Assembly: GCF_004331345.1 (NCBI RefSeq)
Contig: NZ_SJJZ01000004.1
Coordinates: 372,001 to 436,000 of the forward strand
Direction of reading: 5' to 3'
DNA from: Kribbella soli
Lineage (GTDB): Bacteria > Actinomycetota > Actinomycetes > Propionibacteriales > Kribbellaceae
DNA: 64,000 bases
Within the stretch, counting starts at the first letter, position 1. Every line of letters begins with the position of its first letter. Positions 52,348-60,986 of the stretch are shown one piece after another. The translations under genes were made by a program, and so were the position numbers. The notes below the pieces were generated by a model. That model saw only the letters and a program-made list of their open reading frames with translations, made no database searches and was not told the origin of the DNA.

Positions 52348-53873
52348 GCCACCTGCTCAGACCGCTCGGACTGCTCCGCCCCGACGCCGGCCTGCCTTGC
52401 GAAGATCGTGTAGACGGCGAAGCCGACACCGCAGCCGATGAACCAGCTGTAGTCGCTGATCCAGAGGCCCTCGCCTACCCAGCGGGGCACGAGGACCGAC
52501 GCGACCGAGACCAGACCGGCGAGAATCACGGACCGGACGGCGACGGGGTTGTAGCCCTTGCGGTAGTAGTACGCGCCGTCCTTGTCGAGTGTGAACAGGT
52601 CGTCGACGACCACTTTCTGCCGGCGGATCAGGTAGAAGTCCGCGATCAGGATGCCGAACAGCGGGCCGATCAGCGCACCGAGGATGCCCAGCGTGTAGTG
52701 GATCGCCGTGTCGTTGTTGTACCAGTTCCACGGCGTCAGGAGCACCGAGCCGACGGCCGCGATCATGCCGCCCATCCGCCAGCTGATCTTCTGCGGGCTG
52801 ACGTGCGAGAAGTCGAACGCCGGCGAGATGAAGTTCGCGACGATGTTGATGCCCACGGTCGCGGTGACGAAGGTGGCCGCGCCCAGCAGGATCGCGAAGG
52901 TGCTGTCGATCCGCTCCACGGTCTTGATCGGGTCCGTCAGAAGTTCGCCGTACACCGGAACCGTGGCGCCCGCGGTGAGCACGGTGAGCAGCGAGAAGAA
53001 GACGAAGTTGATCGGCAGGCCCCAGAAGTTGCCCTTCCGCACGCTCTGGAAACTGCGGCCGTAGCGGGCGAAATCGCCGAAGTTCAGCATCGGGCCGGAG
53101 AAGTACGAGACGACGAGGGCGATCGCGCCCAGCATCGTGCCGATCGTGGCCCAGCCGGACAGACTGTGGTTCGACAGGTTGAGATCGATGGTGAAGTCGG
53201 ACTTGACCAGCAGGTAGGCGCAGAGCAGCAGCATCGTCACGTAGACGGCCGGACCGGCCAGGTCGATGAACTTCCGGATGCTCTCCATCCCGCGCCAGAA
53301 GAGCGCGGCCTGGGCGACCCACAGGATCGCGAAGCTGACGTAGCCGAGTACCGAGAGCCCCAGGAAACCGTGCACATCCGCCTCCGCCCACGGGCCGAGG
53401 CCGGGCCAGAGCTTGAGGAAGACGATGTTCAGCGACTCCGCGGCCAGGAAGGTCTGTACGCCGTACCAGGCGACAGCGATCAGGCCGCGAATGATGGCGG
53501 GGATATTCGCGCCCAGTACGCCGAAGGAGACCCGGCTGATCACCGGGTACGGAACTCCAGTGACCTGGCTCGGTTTCGCGACCAGGTTGCAGAAGAATTG
53601 CACGATGCAGATTCCGGCGATCAGGCAGACGAATACCTGCCAACCGGTCAGGCCGAGCGCGAACAAGCTGCCCGCGGTGAGATAACCGCCGACGCTGTGC
53701 ACGTCGGACATCCAGAACGCGAAGATGTTGTAGCTGCGCCAGGTCTGCTGCTTCAGCGGCGCGAGGTCCTCGTTCGTCAGTCGCGGATGGTAGTCGCGCT
53801 GCGTGGCGTGGGCCTGCGACGGATAGCCGGCCGCTTCGACGATGTCACCGGGCGCGCGGGGTTCGGGCACCAT
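52344..53873 (-). CDS. NCS1-family nucleobase/hydantoin/allantoin symporter
   Basis: Sodium- or proton-coupled permease with about twelve helices, 509 residues. Family markers are LTNEDLAPLKQQTWRSYNIFAFWMSDVHSVGGY at the first helix, VAWYGVQTFLAAE, NFGDFARYGRS and LLTPWNWYNND. The Trp/Asn/Gln positions resemble the hydantoin transporter Mhp1 subgroup. It is translationally coupled to a hydantoin-type racemase gene. A repeat-rich control region separates it from gntR upstream. Confidence 0.9.
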   Translation of the reverse strand: MVPEPRAPGDIVEAAGYPSQAHATQRDYHPRLTNEDLAPLKQQTWRSYNIFAFWMSDVHSVGGYLTAGSLFALGLTGWQVFVCLIAGICIVQFFCNLVAKPSQVTGVPYPVISRVSFGVLGANIPAIIRGLIAVAWYGVQTFLAAESLNIVFLKLWPGLGPWAEADVHGFLGLSVLGYVSFAILWVAQAALFWRGMESIRKFIDLAGPAVYVTMLLLCAYLLVKSDFTIDLNLSNHSLSGWATIGTMLGAIALVVSYFSGPMLNFGDFARYGRSFQSVRKGNFWGLPINFVFFSLLTVLTAGATVPVYGELLTDPIKTVERIDSTFAILLGAATFVTATVGINIVANFISPAFDFSHVSPQKISWRMGGMIAAVGSVLLTPWNWYNNDTAIHYTLGILGALIGPLFGILIADFYLIRRQKVVVDDLFTLDKDGAYYYRKGYNPVAVRSVILAGLVSVASVLVPRWVGEGLWISDYSWFIGCGVGFAVYTIFARQAGVGAEQSERSEQVA

Positions 53874-53970
53874 GCTGTACTCCTCCGGCCTGGGCCGCGG
53901 GCGGATCGCGCGACCAGTGAACCGAAGTTAGGAATAGCGTGTTTCGCGGAATGACGTCCACGGTGAACGC

Positions 53971-54018
53971 CCGGTTTCCCTTCAAATATAGGAAAAGCGC
54001 GCAAATATAGGAAACCGG
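53971..54018. promoter_or_regulatory. Repeat-rich control region of permease operon
   Basis: CAAATATAGGAAA occurs twice (53983-53995 and 54002-54014), 19 bases apart, and both copies lie between the perfect inverted repeats CCGGTTTCC (53971-53979) and GGAAACCGG (54010-54018). The A/T-rich cores stand out in this genome. It sits between gntR and the permease gene, so it probably holds the promoter and the GntR operators. Confidence 0.6.
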
Positions 54019-54020
54019 TG

Positions 54021-54725
54021 TCAGGCCGGGTCGGCGAAGCATTCCGGGTCGTCGGCGAACTCCGAGATCGCGCTCTTCAGATGCGCGTAGTGCCGCTCCG
54101 ACTCGGCGATCAGCGTCTCGGTGTCACGGGCGACGTACGCCGCGATCAGCCGCTCGTGGTCCGCGTGGAAACCTGCCCGCTCGTGCGCCGGGACCCGCGA
54201 CATCGGCCGGGCCGGCTCGGTGATGTTCCACGCCGTTTCGTACATCCGGATCAGCCGGTGCATTCCCGACGGCTCGATCAGCGCGAAGTGGAACCGGCGG
54301 GTCGCGGCGGCGTACTCACGGTCACCCGCGGCGCTCGCATCGGCCAGCGATCCATGGGTGTCCCGGATCCGGTCGTGGTCGACCGCGGTCGCGTTGACGG
54401 CCGCCGCGCGCAGGGCCGCGGACTCCAGTGCCTGGCGTACGTCGTACAACTCGCGGAACTCGAGGAAGGTCAGCTTGGCCACGCGATACCCGACGTGTGG
54501 GCGATGCTCGACCAGCCCTTCCCCGAACAAGGTCTTCAGCGCCTCACGGACCGGAATGGCACTGACGCCGAAGAACGCCGCCACCTCGTCGATCGGCACC
54601 GACGTCCCGGGCGGCTGATCACCGGTCAGGATGGCGTGCCGCAGATCGCTCTCGACCGGCGGCATCTCCCCCGCCGCAGCAGCGGTCCGCACAAGTCGCG
54701 ACGTGAAGTCCGACGATCTACGCAT
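54021..54725 (-). CDS. GntR-family regulator (FCD type)
   Basis: 234-residue regulator. The winged helix lies at ~25-90 (LRHAILTGDQPPGTSVPIDEVAAFFGVS, REALKTLFGEGLVEHRPHVGY). An FCD helical ligand domain follows, with metal or effector ligands in LYDVRQALE, RRFHFALIEPSG and ADHERLIAAYVARD. It is encoded directly before the NCS1 permease and racemase, so it probably represses them until a hydantoin, allantoin or ureide ligand binds. Confidence 0.9.
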   Translation of the reverse strand: MRRSSDFTSRLVRTAAAAGEMPPVESDLRHAILTGDQPPGTSVPIDEVAAFFGVSAIPVREALKTLFGEGLVEHRPHVGYRVAKLTFLEFRELYDVRQALESAALRAAAVNATAVDHDRIRDTHGSLADASAAGDREYAAATRRFHFALIEPSGMHRLIRMYETAWNITEPARPMSRVPAHERAGFHADHERLIAAYVARDTETLIAESERHYAHLKSAISEFADDPECFADPA

Positions 54726-54772
54726 CCCCGGACGATAAGCCGCACCCGAACCACCTGTCGAGCAAGTGGAAC

Positions 54773-54802
54773 AGGCCGCCCCGCACGCGTGCGGGGCGGC
54801 CT
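54773..54802. terminator. Perfect 15-bp-arm terminator
   Basis: AGGCCGCCCCGCACG followed at once by its exact complement makes a 30-base palindrome just past the M13 peptidase stop. It has no clear U tract, as is common in actinomycetes. It separates the peptidase from gntR. Confidence 0.8.
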
Positions 54803-54806
54803 CGCG

Positions 54807-56744
54807 CTACCAGATGCGGACGCGGTCCTCGGGGGATAGCCACATGCCGTCGGAATCGGTTGTTTTGTAGGTGTTGTGGAATGCGTCGATGTTCTTCACC
54901 ACCGCGTTGCAGCGGAACTCCGGGGGTGAGTGGGGGTCGATGGTGAGGCGGCGGGCGGCTTCTTCGGGGCGGGTCTTGGTGGCCCAGGCGTGCGCCCAGG
55001 CGGCGAAGAAGCGTTCGCTGCCGGACTGGTCGTCGGTGTCGGCGCCGTCCAGGGACAACTGGTAGGCGACGTACGCGATGGACAGTCCGCCGAGGTCACC
55101 GATGTTCTCGCCGAGGGTGAGCTTGCCGTTGACGTTCTGGCCGGGAGTCTCGGCCGGCTCCAGCGCGTCGTACTGCGCGACGAGTTGGCCGGTGCGCTGC
55201 TCGAAGGCCGCGCGGTCCGCGTCGGTCCACCAGTCGTTCAGGTTCCCGTCGGCGTCGTACCGCGAGCCCTGGTCGTCGAAGCCGTGGCCGATCTCGTGGC
55301 CGATCACCGCGCCGATCGCGCCGTAGTTGGTGGCGTCGTCGGCGACCAGGTCGAAGAACGGCGGCTGCAGGATGCCGGCCGGGAAGACGATCTCGTTCAT
55401 CCGCGGGTTGTAGTACGCGTTGACCGTCTGCGGCGTCATCCGCCACTCGTTCCGGTCGACCGGCTTGCCGAGTTTGGCGAGGTCCCGCGCGGTCTCCACC
55501 GCGACCGAGCGGCGGACGTTGCCGAACAGGTCGGCCGGGTCGATCTCGAGCGCCGAGTAGTCCTTCCACTCGTCCGGGTACCCGATCTTCGGGACGAAGG
55601 TGCCGAGCTTCTCGAGCGCCCGCTGCCGGGTGTCCGGTCCCATCCAGTCCAGCGCCTCGATCCGCTGCCGGTAGGCGGCGACCAGGTTCTGCACGAGCTC
55701 GACCATGCGGGCCTTGGCGTCCGGCGGGAAGTGCTCGGCGACGTACAGCTTGCCGAGGGCCTCACCGAGCGCCTGCTCGACCGCGCCGACGCCGCGCTTC
55801 CAGCGCTCGCGCAGCTCCGGCGCACCGGTCAGGGTCTTGCCGTAGAACGCGAAGTTCTCGTCGACGAACGCCTGGCTCAGCAGCGGCGCGGCGCTGTGCA
55901 CGACCCGCCAGGCCAGCCACTCCTTCCAGCGGTCGATGTCGACCTCCTGCAGGGCGGCCGCGGCGGCGGTCAGGAAGTCCGGCTCGCGGACCACGACCTG
56001 CGCGAACGCACTCTCGGGTACGCCGGCGCCGGCCAGCCAGGTCGCCCAGTCGAAGCCGGGCGTCAGCTCCTCGAGCCCAGCGCGGTCGAGCTTGTTGTAG
56101 GTGAGCTGGACGTCCCGCTCCTTCACCCGGTCCCAGTGCGAGCCGGCGAGCCCTGTCTCCACCTCCATGATCCGCTCGGCGGCGGCGGTCGCGTCGGCCA
56201 GCCCGGCGAGCTCCAGCATCGTCGCCACGTGTGCGACGTACGCCGTCCGGATCTCGGCGAAGTTGTCCTCGCGGTAGTACGACTCGTCGGGCAGGCTGAG
56301 GCCGCCCTGGGTGAGGTGGACGATGTTCTCGTCGGACTTCTTCGCGTCGGCGTCGACCCAGTAGTGGAAGACCCCCGGCACGCCCTGCAGTTCGAGCTGT
56401 CCGAGAACGGAGACCAGCCCAGCTACGTCAGTCACGCCCGCGACCAGTGCGAGCTGCTCGGCGATCGGCTCGGCGCCCAGCCGCTCGATCGTCTCGGTGT
56501 CCATGAAGCTGCCGTAGAGGTCGGCGATCTTCCGCGGCTCGCTGCCTTCCGGGTGCCCGGCCGCGACGGTCTTCTCGACGATCGCGCGGACGTCCTGCTC
56601 GGCGGTGTCCCAGAGCGCGTGGAACGCACCGTGGATCGCCTTGTCCGCGGGAATCTCGTGCTCCGCCAGCCACGTCCCGTTCACGAACCGGTACAGATCG
56701 TCCTGCGGGCGAGCCGTTGCCGAGTCGTCGATTCCTGCTGTCAT
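54807..56744 (-). CDS. M13 (neprilysin-type) metallopeptidase
   Basis: Zinc endopeptidase, 645 residues, PepO-like. The zinc motif is HEIGH at 483-487 (GHEIGHGFDDQGSRYD), the third ligand is in LGENIGDLGG, and NAYYNPRMNEIVFPAGILQPPFF precedes them as in all M13 enzymes. No signal peptide or N-terminal helix is present, so it should act in the cytoplasm on oligopeptides. ATG giving MTAGIDDSAT is chosen; the open frame continues upstream without similarity. Confidence 0.92.
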   Translation of the reverse strand: MTAGIDDSATARPQDDLYRFVNGTWLAEHEIPADKAIHGAFHALWDTAEQDVRAIVEKTVAAGHPEGSEPRKIADLYGSFMDTETIERLGAEPIAEQLALVAGVTDVAGLVSVLGQLELQGVPGVFHYWVDADAKKSDENIVHLTQGGLSLPDESYYREDNFAEIRTAYVAHVATMLELAGLADATAAAERIMEVETGLAGSHWDRVKERDVQLTYNKLDRAGLEELTPGFDWATWLAGAGVPESAFAQVVVREPDFLTAAAAALQEVDIDRWKEWLAWRVVHSAAPLLSQAFVDENFAFYGKTLTGAPELRERWKRGVGAVEQALGEALGKLYVAEHFPPDAKARMVELVQNLVAAYRQRIEALDWMGPDTRQRALEKLGTFVPKIGYPDEWKDYSALEIDPADLFGNVRRSVAVETARDLAKLGKPVDRNEWRMTPQTVNAYYNPRMNEIVFPAGILQPPFFDLVADDATNYGAIGAVIGHEIGHGFDDQGSRYDADGNLNDWWTDADRAAFEQRTGQLVAQYDALEPAETPGQNVNGKLTLGENIGDLGGLSIAYVAYQLSLDGADTDDQSGSERFFAAWAHAWATKTRPEEAARRLTIDPHSPPEFRCNAVVKNIDAFHNTYKTTDSDGMWLSPEDRVRIW

Positions 56745-56873
56745 CCCTGACCCCTTGTCCCAAGTCGAGTTGCTGCCAGCGAACATACCCGGTTCGCGAA
56801 TCCGCCGGTTTGAACTATCCACAGGACCGTCACGTTCTCCCGGACAAAGACCACGGATCAGGAGGACCCGCGC

Positions 56874-57794
56874 ATGTCACACCTCGTCCGCCGGCGCACC
56901 GCCCTCGCCGGTGTGCCCGCCGTACTGCTGGGCCTGGCGAGCACCTCGGCAGCGAGCGCCGCACCGACCGCTGCCCCGGCCCCGTTCCCCACCAGGTTCG
57001 CGCTGCCGAACGGATTCCAGCCGGAAGGCATCGCGATCGCCCGCGGCACGGCGTACTTCGGTTCCCGCGCCGACGGGGACATCTACGCCGCCGACCTGCG
57101 GACCGGCCGGGGCAAGGTGATCAGCCGGGGCCCGGGCACCGGTTCGCTCGGGATGAAGGTCGACCGGTTCGGCCGCCTGTTCGTCGCCGGGGCCGCCGGC
57201 GGGAACGGGCGGGTGATCGACACCCGCACCGGCAAGGTCCTGGCCAGCTACACGTTCACCAGCGCAACGCCGACCTTCGTGAACGACGTCATCCTCGCCA
57301 AGGACGGCGCGTACTTCACCGACTCGCAGCAGCCTGTCTTCTACCGAGTCGCCGGCGCGAAGCCCGAGACGATTCCGCTCACCGGCGACTACCAGCACCT
57401 GCCCGGCAACAACGCGAACGGCATCTCGCTGACCCCGGACGGCCGCGCGCTGATCATGGTCCAGTCGTCGACCGGCTTCCTGCTCCGGGTCGATCCGCGG
57501 ACCGGCGTGGCCCGGCGGATCGACATCGGTGACGCGGTGATGACGAACGGCGACGGCCTGCTGCTCCTCGGCCGCACGCTGTACGTCGTCCAGAACCGGC
57601 TGAACAAGATCGCGGTGCTCACGCTGAACCACACCGGCACGAAGGGCGAGGTGGTCGGCGAGCTGACCAGCCCGGACTTCGACGTACCGACGACCGTCGC
57701 GGTGTTCGGCAACCGGCTCTACCTGCCGAATGCCCGCTTCACCACGTCACCGACTCCCACCACGGAGTACTGGGTGACAGCAGTCGAACGCTGA
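56874..57794 (+). CDS. Secreted SMP-30-like beta-propeller, copy 1
   Basis: Exported 306-residue protein. The N-terminus VRRRTALAGVPAVLLGLAS with Ala-rich cleavage near 30 could be a Tat or Sec signal. The mature part has propeller blades (FQPEGIAIARGTAYFGSRADGDIYAADLRTG, NGISLTPDGRALIMVQSSTGFLLRVDPRTG cut into repeating units) resembling gluconolactonase/strictosidine-synthase-like proteins. A close paralogue follows 52 bases downstream. Function unknown. Confidence 0.8.
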   Translation: MSHLVRRRTALAGVPAVLLGLASTSAASAAPTAAPAPFPTRFALPNGFQPEGIAIARGTAYFGSRADGDIYAADLRTGRGKVISRGPGTGSLGMKVDRFGRLFVAGAAGGNGRVIDTRTGKVLASYTFTSATPTFVNDVILAKDGAYFTDSQQPVFYRVAGAKPETIPLTGDYQHLPGNNANGISLTPDGRALIMVQSSTGFLLRVDPRTGVARRIDIGDAVMTNGDGLLLLGRTLYVVQNRLNKIAVLTLNHTGTKGEVVGELTSPDFDVPTTVAVFGNRLYLPNARFTTSPTPTTEYWVTAVER

Positions 57795-57846
57795 ACCGTT
57801 CCCGACCGCCACCGGCCGTCCTACGGTGGGCCGAAGGGGAGGAAAC

Positions 57847-58866
57847 ATGAACATCCGCAACATCACAGCCCTGATCGGGCTGCCAGCGCTCATGCTGGGC
57901 CTCGTCACGACGTCGGAAGCCGCGGCCACCGCCCCACCCGCGCAAGGCCCGGCCGTCGTCAAGCACTCCGTCGATGACGGCGGGTGCGATCGCATCCGGT
58001 TCCGATCAGCGACGGACAAGCAGTCCAAGGTCTTCCCGGCGCAGATCGACCTGCCGCCCGGATTCCAGCCGGAAGGCATCGCGATCAGCGGCAGTACGGC
58101 GTACTTCGGTTCGCTGGCCGACGGCGACATCTACGCCGCCGCACTGCGCACCGGACGCGGCAAGGTGATCAGCCAGGGACCCGGTACGCCGTCGGTCGGT
58201 CTGAAGGCGGACAACCGCGGGCGGCTGTGGATCGCCGGCGGCTCGAGCGGTACGGCGCGCGTCGTCGACATCCGCACCGGGAAGATCCTGAAGAGCTACC
58301 CGCTGACCGCCGAGCAGGCGACGTTCGTGAACGATGTCGTGCTGAGCAGGACCAGTGCGTGGTTCACGGACTCCAGCCGACCCGTCGTCTACCAGGTGCC
58401 GATCGGTCGCCACGGCCAACTGCTGAACCAGGTGCGGACCGTGCCACTGACCGGCGACTACGTGCACGATCCGGCCGGGTTCAACGGCAACGGCATCACG
58501 CTGACGCCGGACGGCCGCGCGGTGATCATCGTGCAGTCGTCGACGGGGTTCCTGTTCCGGGTCGACCCGCGGACCGGCGTCACGCAGCGCGTCGACCTGG
58601 GCAGCACGCTGATGACCAACGGCGACGGCATGCTGCTGCTCGGCCGGACGCTGTACGTCGTGCAGAACTTCTCGAACCAGGTCGCGGTGCTGCGCCTGAA
58701 CCGGGCCGGGACGACGGGCACGCAAACCCGGACCATCACCGATCCGGGCTTCGACATCCCGACGACCGCGGCCGCGTTCGGGCACCGGCTCTACCTGCCG
58801 AATGCCCGGTTCAGCACCCCGCCGACGGCCACGACGCCCTATTGGGTCACGGCCGTGCGCCGCTGA
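57847..58866 (+). CDS. Secreted SMP-30-like beta-propeller, copy 2
   Basis: 339-residue tandem paralogue of the preceding gene, similar throughout the propeller (PPGFQPEGIAISGSTAYFGS, GRGKVISQGPGT, ATFVNDVVL, VQSSTGFLFRVDPRTGV, LYLPNARF). It differs in its Sec-type signal (ALIGLPALMLGLVTTSEA) and has an extra ~25-residue segment after it containing CDRIRFRS. ATG giving MNIRNIT follows GGGGAGGAAAC. The pair arose by local duplication and has since diverged. Confidence 0.82.
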   Translation: MNIRNITALIGLPALMLGLVTTSEAAATAPPAQGPAVVKHSVDDGGCDRIRFRSATDKQSKVFPAQIDLPPGFQPEGIAISGSTAYFGSLADGDIYAAALRTGRGKVISQGPGTPSVGLKADNRGRLWIAGGSSGTARVVDIRTGKILKSYPLTAEQATFVNDVVLSRTSAWFTDSSRPVVYQVPIGRHGQLLNQVRTVPLTGDYVHDPAGFNGNGITLTPDGRAVIIVQSSTGFLFRVDPRTGVTQRVDLGSTLMTNGDGMLLLGRTLYVVQNFSNQVAVLRLNRAGTTGTQTRTITDPGFDIPTTAAAFGHRLYLPNARFSTPPTATTPYWVTAVRR

Positions 58867-58870
58867 AAGG

Positions 58871-59164
58871 TCAGCGAACGGTGCGGAGGTCGCCTCGGGC
58901 CGCGGCCTTGAGGCGGCTTCCGCACGACAGGCGCACGGAGTAGCCGGCCGGGATGTTCAGCGGCTCGCCGGTCTGCGGGTTGCGGCCGGTGCGCGGAGCG
59001 CGCATGACCCGCTCGATGCTGAGCAGACCGGTCAGCGACACCTTGTCGCCGCGCTGCACGGCCTCGGTGACGACATCGCCCAGCGCGTCGATGACCTTCT
59101 CCGCCTGGCCCCGCGGGATACCCGCCTTCTGCGCCACGCCGGCGATCAGTTCGTTCCGGTTCAC
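58871..59164 (-). CDS. hup: HU-family DNA-binding protein
   Basis: Nucleoid protein that bends DNA as a dimer, 97 residues. ELIAGVAQKAGIPRGQAEKVIDALGD, KVSLTGLLSIERVMRAPRTGRNPQTGEPLNIPA and the closing helix are standard. It lacks the long Lys/Ala/Pro tail of the main actinobacterial HU (HupS/HupB), so it is the short type. One Cys occurs near the end. GTG start with GAGGAG five to six bases upstream. A Zur/Fur-like box lies about 42 bases before it. Confidence 0.92.
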   Translation of the reverse strand: MNRNELIAGVAQKAGIPRGQAEKVIDALGDVVTEAVQRGDKVSLTGLLSIERVMRAPRTGRNPQTGEPLNIPAGYSVRLSCGSRLKAAARGDLRTVR

Positions 59165-59205
59165 GGCTCTCCTCAGACTCGGTTCAACCTTCCGATCCGC
59201 ACCTT

Positions 59206-59224
59206 AACCGAAATGATTGTCGTT
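59206..59224 (-). promoter_or_regulatory. Possible Zur/Fur-family box before HU gene
   Basis: AACCGAAATGATTGTCGTT; in the gene's direction the core reads GACAATCATTTC, close to actinobacterial Zur sites. Symmetry is 12 of 19 positions, weaker than the box before rpsR. Confidence 0.4.
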
Positions 59225-59247
59225 AGCGAGAAGCATCCGCATACCGG

Positions 59248-60075
59248 TCATAAACCATCCCTGTCGTGCCAGTGGTTCTGCCAGCGGTCGTCGATCGCGT
59301 CGGCGGCGCGCTGGTAGCGGATGTCGGTCGACAGGCGCAGCTCCGTCGACACGTTGTCGAGCGCCGCGTGGACGGTGTGCGCGGTGTGTACGACGACGTC
59401 TCCGGCCGCGTAGTCCGCGACCAGCCAGTTGGCGTCGTACTGCGTGGCCAGAGCGGGCAGGTCAGCAGTGATGGATGCAGCAGGGCGCTTCAGCCGGCCG
59501 GCAGCCTCTTCTTCGAGCACCCTGTGGTGGCTGGCCTCCAGGTAGGTCAGTCCGCCGCGGCTGACCGGGCAGTCACCCAGTGGGATCCACGCGGACAGCA
59601 CCTGGTCGCTGCCGCCGCGCAGGTACACGAGGTCGTAGTGCGCTTGCGTCGCCGTACCGATGCCGTTCTCACCCGGCGCTGTCTGCCGGATGATCTTCCG
59701 GCGGTGCAGGAACGGCTCACCTCCGAGGAACCACTCGAACCAGCCCTTCAACGCCGGCTGCGCGCAGAAGGCCGCGTACTCGCGCCCCGGCACAATCTCC
59801 TCGAACAGCACCTTCCGGTACGACGCTCTGTCCGCAGCAGCCTCCGTCAACCCGAAGTAGTACTCCCGGAACGCCAATACCACCTCAGGGTCCAGCAGAC
59901 CGGTCAGGAACAGGTACCCGTCCCGCTGCAACCGTGCGCGCAACTGCGCCCGATCACCCCGCTCCTCCTCAGGCACCGCAACCAGCTCACCCAACCGCCG
60001 CTCATCGAGCACATATCCGTTAGACGTCAGCACGTCTCTATTCCACCGGCGTACTGCGCTCAGCGGAATGGACAC
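59248..60075 (-). CDS. Phytanoyl-CoA dioxygenase (PhyH) family protein
   Basis: Fe(II)/2-oxoglutarate-dependent oxygenase, 275 residues. The HxD iron motif is His146-x-Asp148 in TQAHYDLVYL. The distal His is in the GDVVVHTAHTVHAALDN segment (His230 or His236) and an Arg for 2-oxoglutarate follows in LSTDIRYQR. GTG start with GGAG just upstream; the longer open frame overlaps the divergent AraC gene and is not used. Natural substrate unknown. Confidence 0.85.
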   Translation of the reverse strand: MSIPLSAVRRWNRDVLTSNGYVLDERRLGELVAVPEEERGDRAQLRARLQRDGYLFLTGLLDPEVVLAFREYYFGLTEAAADRASYRKVLFEEIVPGREYAAFCAQPALKGWFEWFLGGEPFLHRRKIIRQTAPGENGIGTATQAHYDLVYLRGGSDQVLSAWIPLGDCPVSRGGLTYLEASHHRVLEEEAAGRLKRPAASITADLPALATQYDANWLVADYAAGDVVVHTAHTVHAALDNVSTELRLSTDIRYQRAADAIDDRWQNHWHDRDGL

Positions 60076-60104
60076 CAGCTCCGGCTTCTTGGACTCTTGT
60101 AGCC

Positions 60105-60908
60105 GTGCAGAACTGGTCGATCTACCTGACACCAGGCGCTGTCGAGAGCCAACTTGGACTCTTCTGCCTCGGCGCCGGCGAACAGACGCACGGCCCTGAG
60201 CCAGCGCCGGACCGAGCGCTCGGCTGTCACGCCCTCGTCTGGCTGAAAGAAGGACGCGGCCACCTGCTACATGGCCCCGACCGTCAACTGCACGAGGTAC
60301 GCGCACCCGCGATGCTGTGGCTATTCCCCGGTGTTCTTCACGGCTACCGCCCCGCAACACACTGGCGTCAGGCCTGGACCCTGTTCAGCGGACCTGCGAC
60401 CGAAGCACTCACCTCACTCGGACACCTCGATCCCAGCCAACCAGTCCGCCGGTACGGCGACCCGCGTCCGATCGACCGCGCGTTCACCCGCCTCCTCCGC
60501 GTCAGCACGCAGCACAACGCCGTACAGCTCACAGGAGCGCTCTACGACCTGATCGGTCAGGCTGGAACGAGTTCTGGCGACGGAGTGGCCGCTCGGCTTG
60601 CTGAGCTCGCTTGCGCGCCGATGAGCATTCAGGACTACGCCAGTGAGCTAGGACTCACCGTGAACGAGCTGCGCGACGCAGTACGCCGTACGACAGGCTC
60701 AACCCCACATGAGCTCGTCCTGAGCACCAGACTCAGCTCTGCAAAGGTTTTGCTCGCCGAGGAGGACCTGTCCGTGGCGGCCGTCGCACGGCGGGTCGGG
60801 TACGACGACCCGGCGTACTTCAGCCGCCTGTTCGCCGCCAGAGTTGGGATGTCGCCGATCGCGTTCCGGCGCTCCGGTTCGATCTCGGGGCGGATTTCCT
60901 CCCTTTGA
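60105..60908 (+). CDS. AraC-family transcriptional regulator
   Basis: 267-residue regulator with an N-terminal cupin-like ligand domain (CHALVWLKEGRGHLLHGPD, LWLFPGVLHGY) and two C-terminal AraC helix-turn-helix units (IQDYASELGLTVNELRDAVRR and SVAAVARRVGYDDPAYFSRLF). It is divergent from the PhyH-family gene across 29 bases, so it probably controls that gene. GTG start; weak Shine-Dalgarno. Confidence 0.88.
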   Translation: MQNWSIYLTPGAVESQLGLFCLGAGEQTHGPEPAPDRALGCHALVWLKEGRGHLLHGPDRQLHEVRAPAMLWLFPGVLHGYRPATHWRQAWTLFSGPATEALTSLGHLDPSQPVRRYGDPRPIDRAFTRLLRVSTQHNAVQLTGALYDLIGQAGTSSGDGVAARLAELACAPMSIQDYASELGLTVNELRDAVRRTTGSTPHELVLSTRLSSAKVLLAEEDLSVAAVARRVGYDDPAYFSRLFAARVGMSPIAFRRSGSISGRISSL

Positions 60909-60986
60909 AGGAGGCGCCATCGACTTTCCGACGTGTAAAACCATTCACTGGGGTGACGTGTTCGGGGGCCGCGCACCGATACGGTC

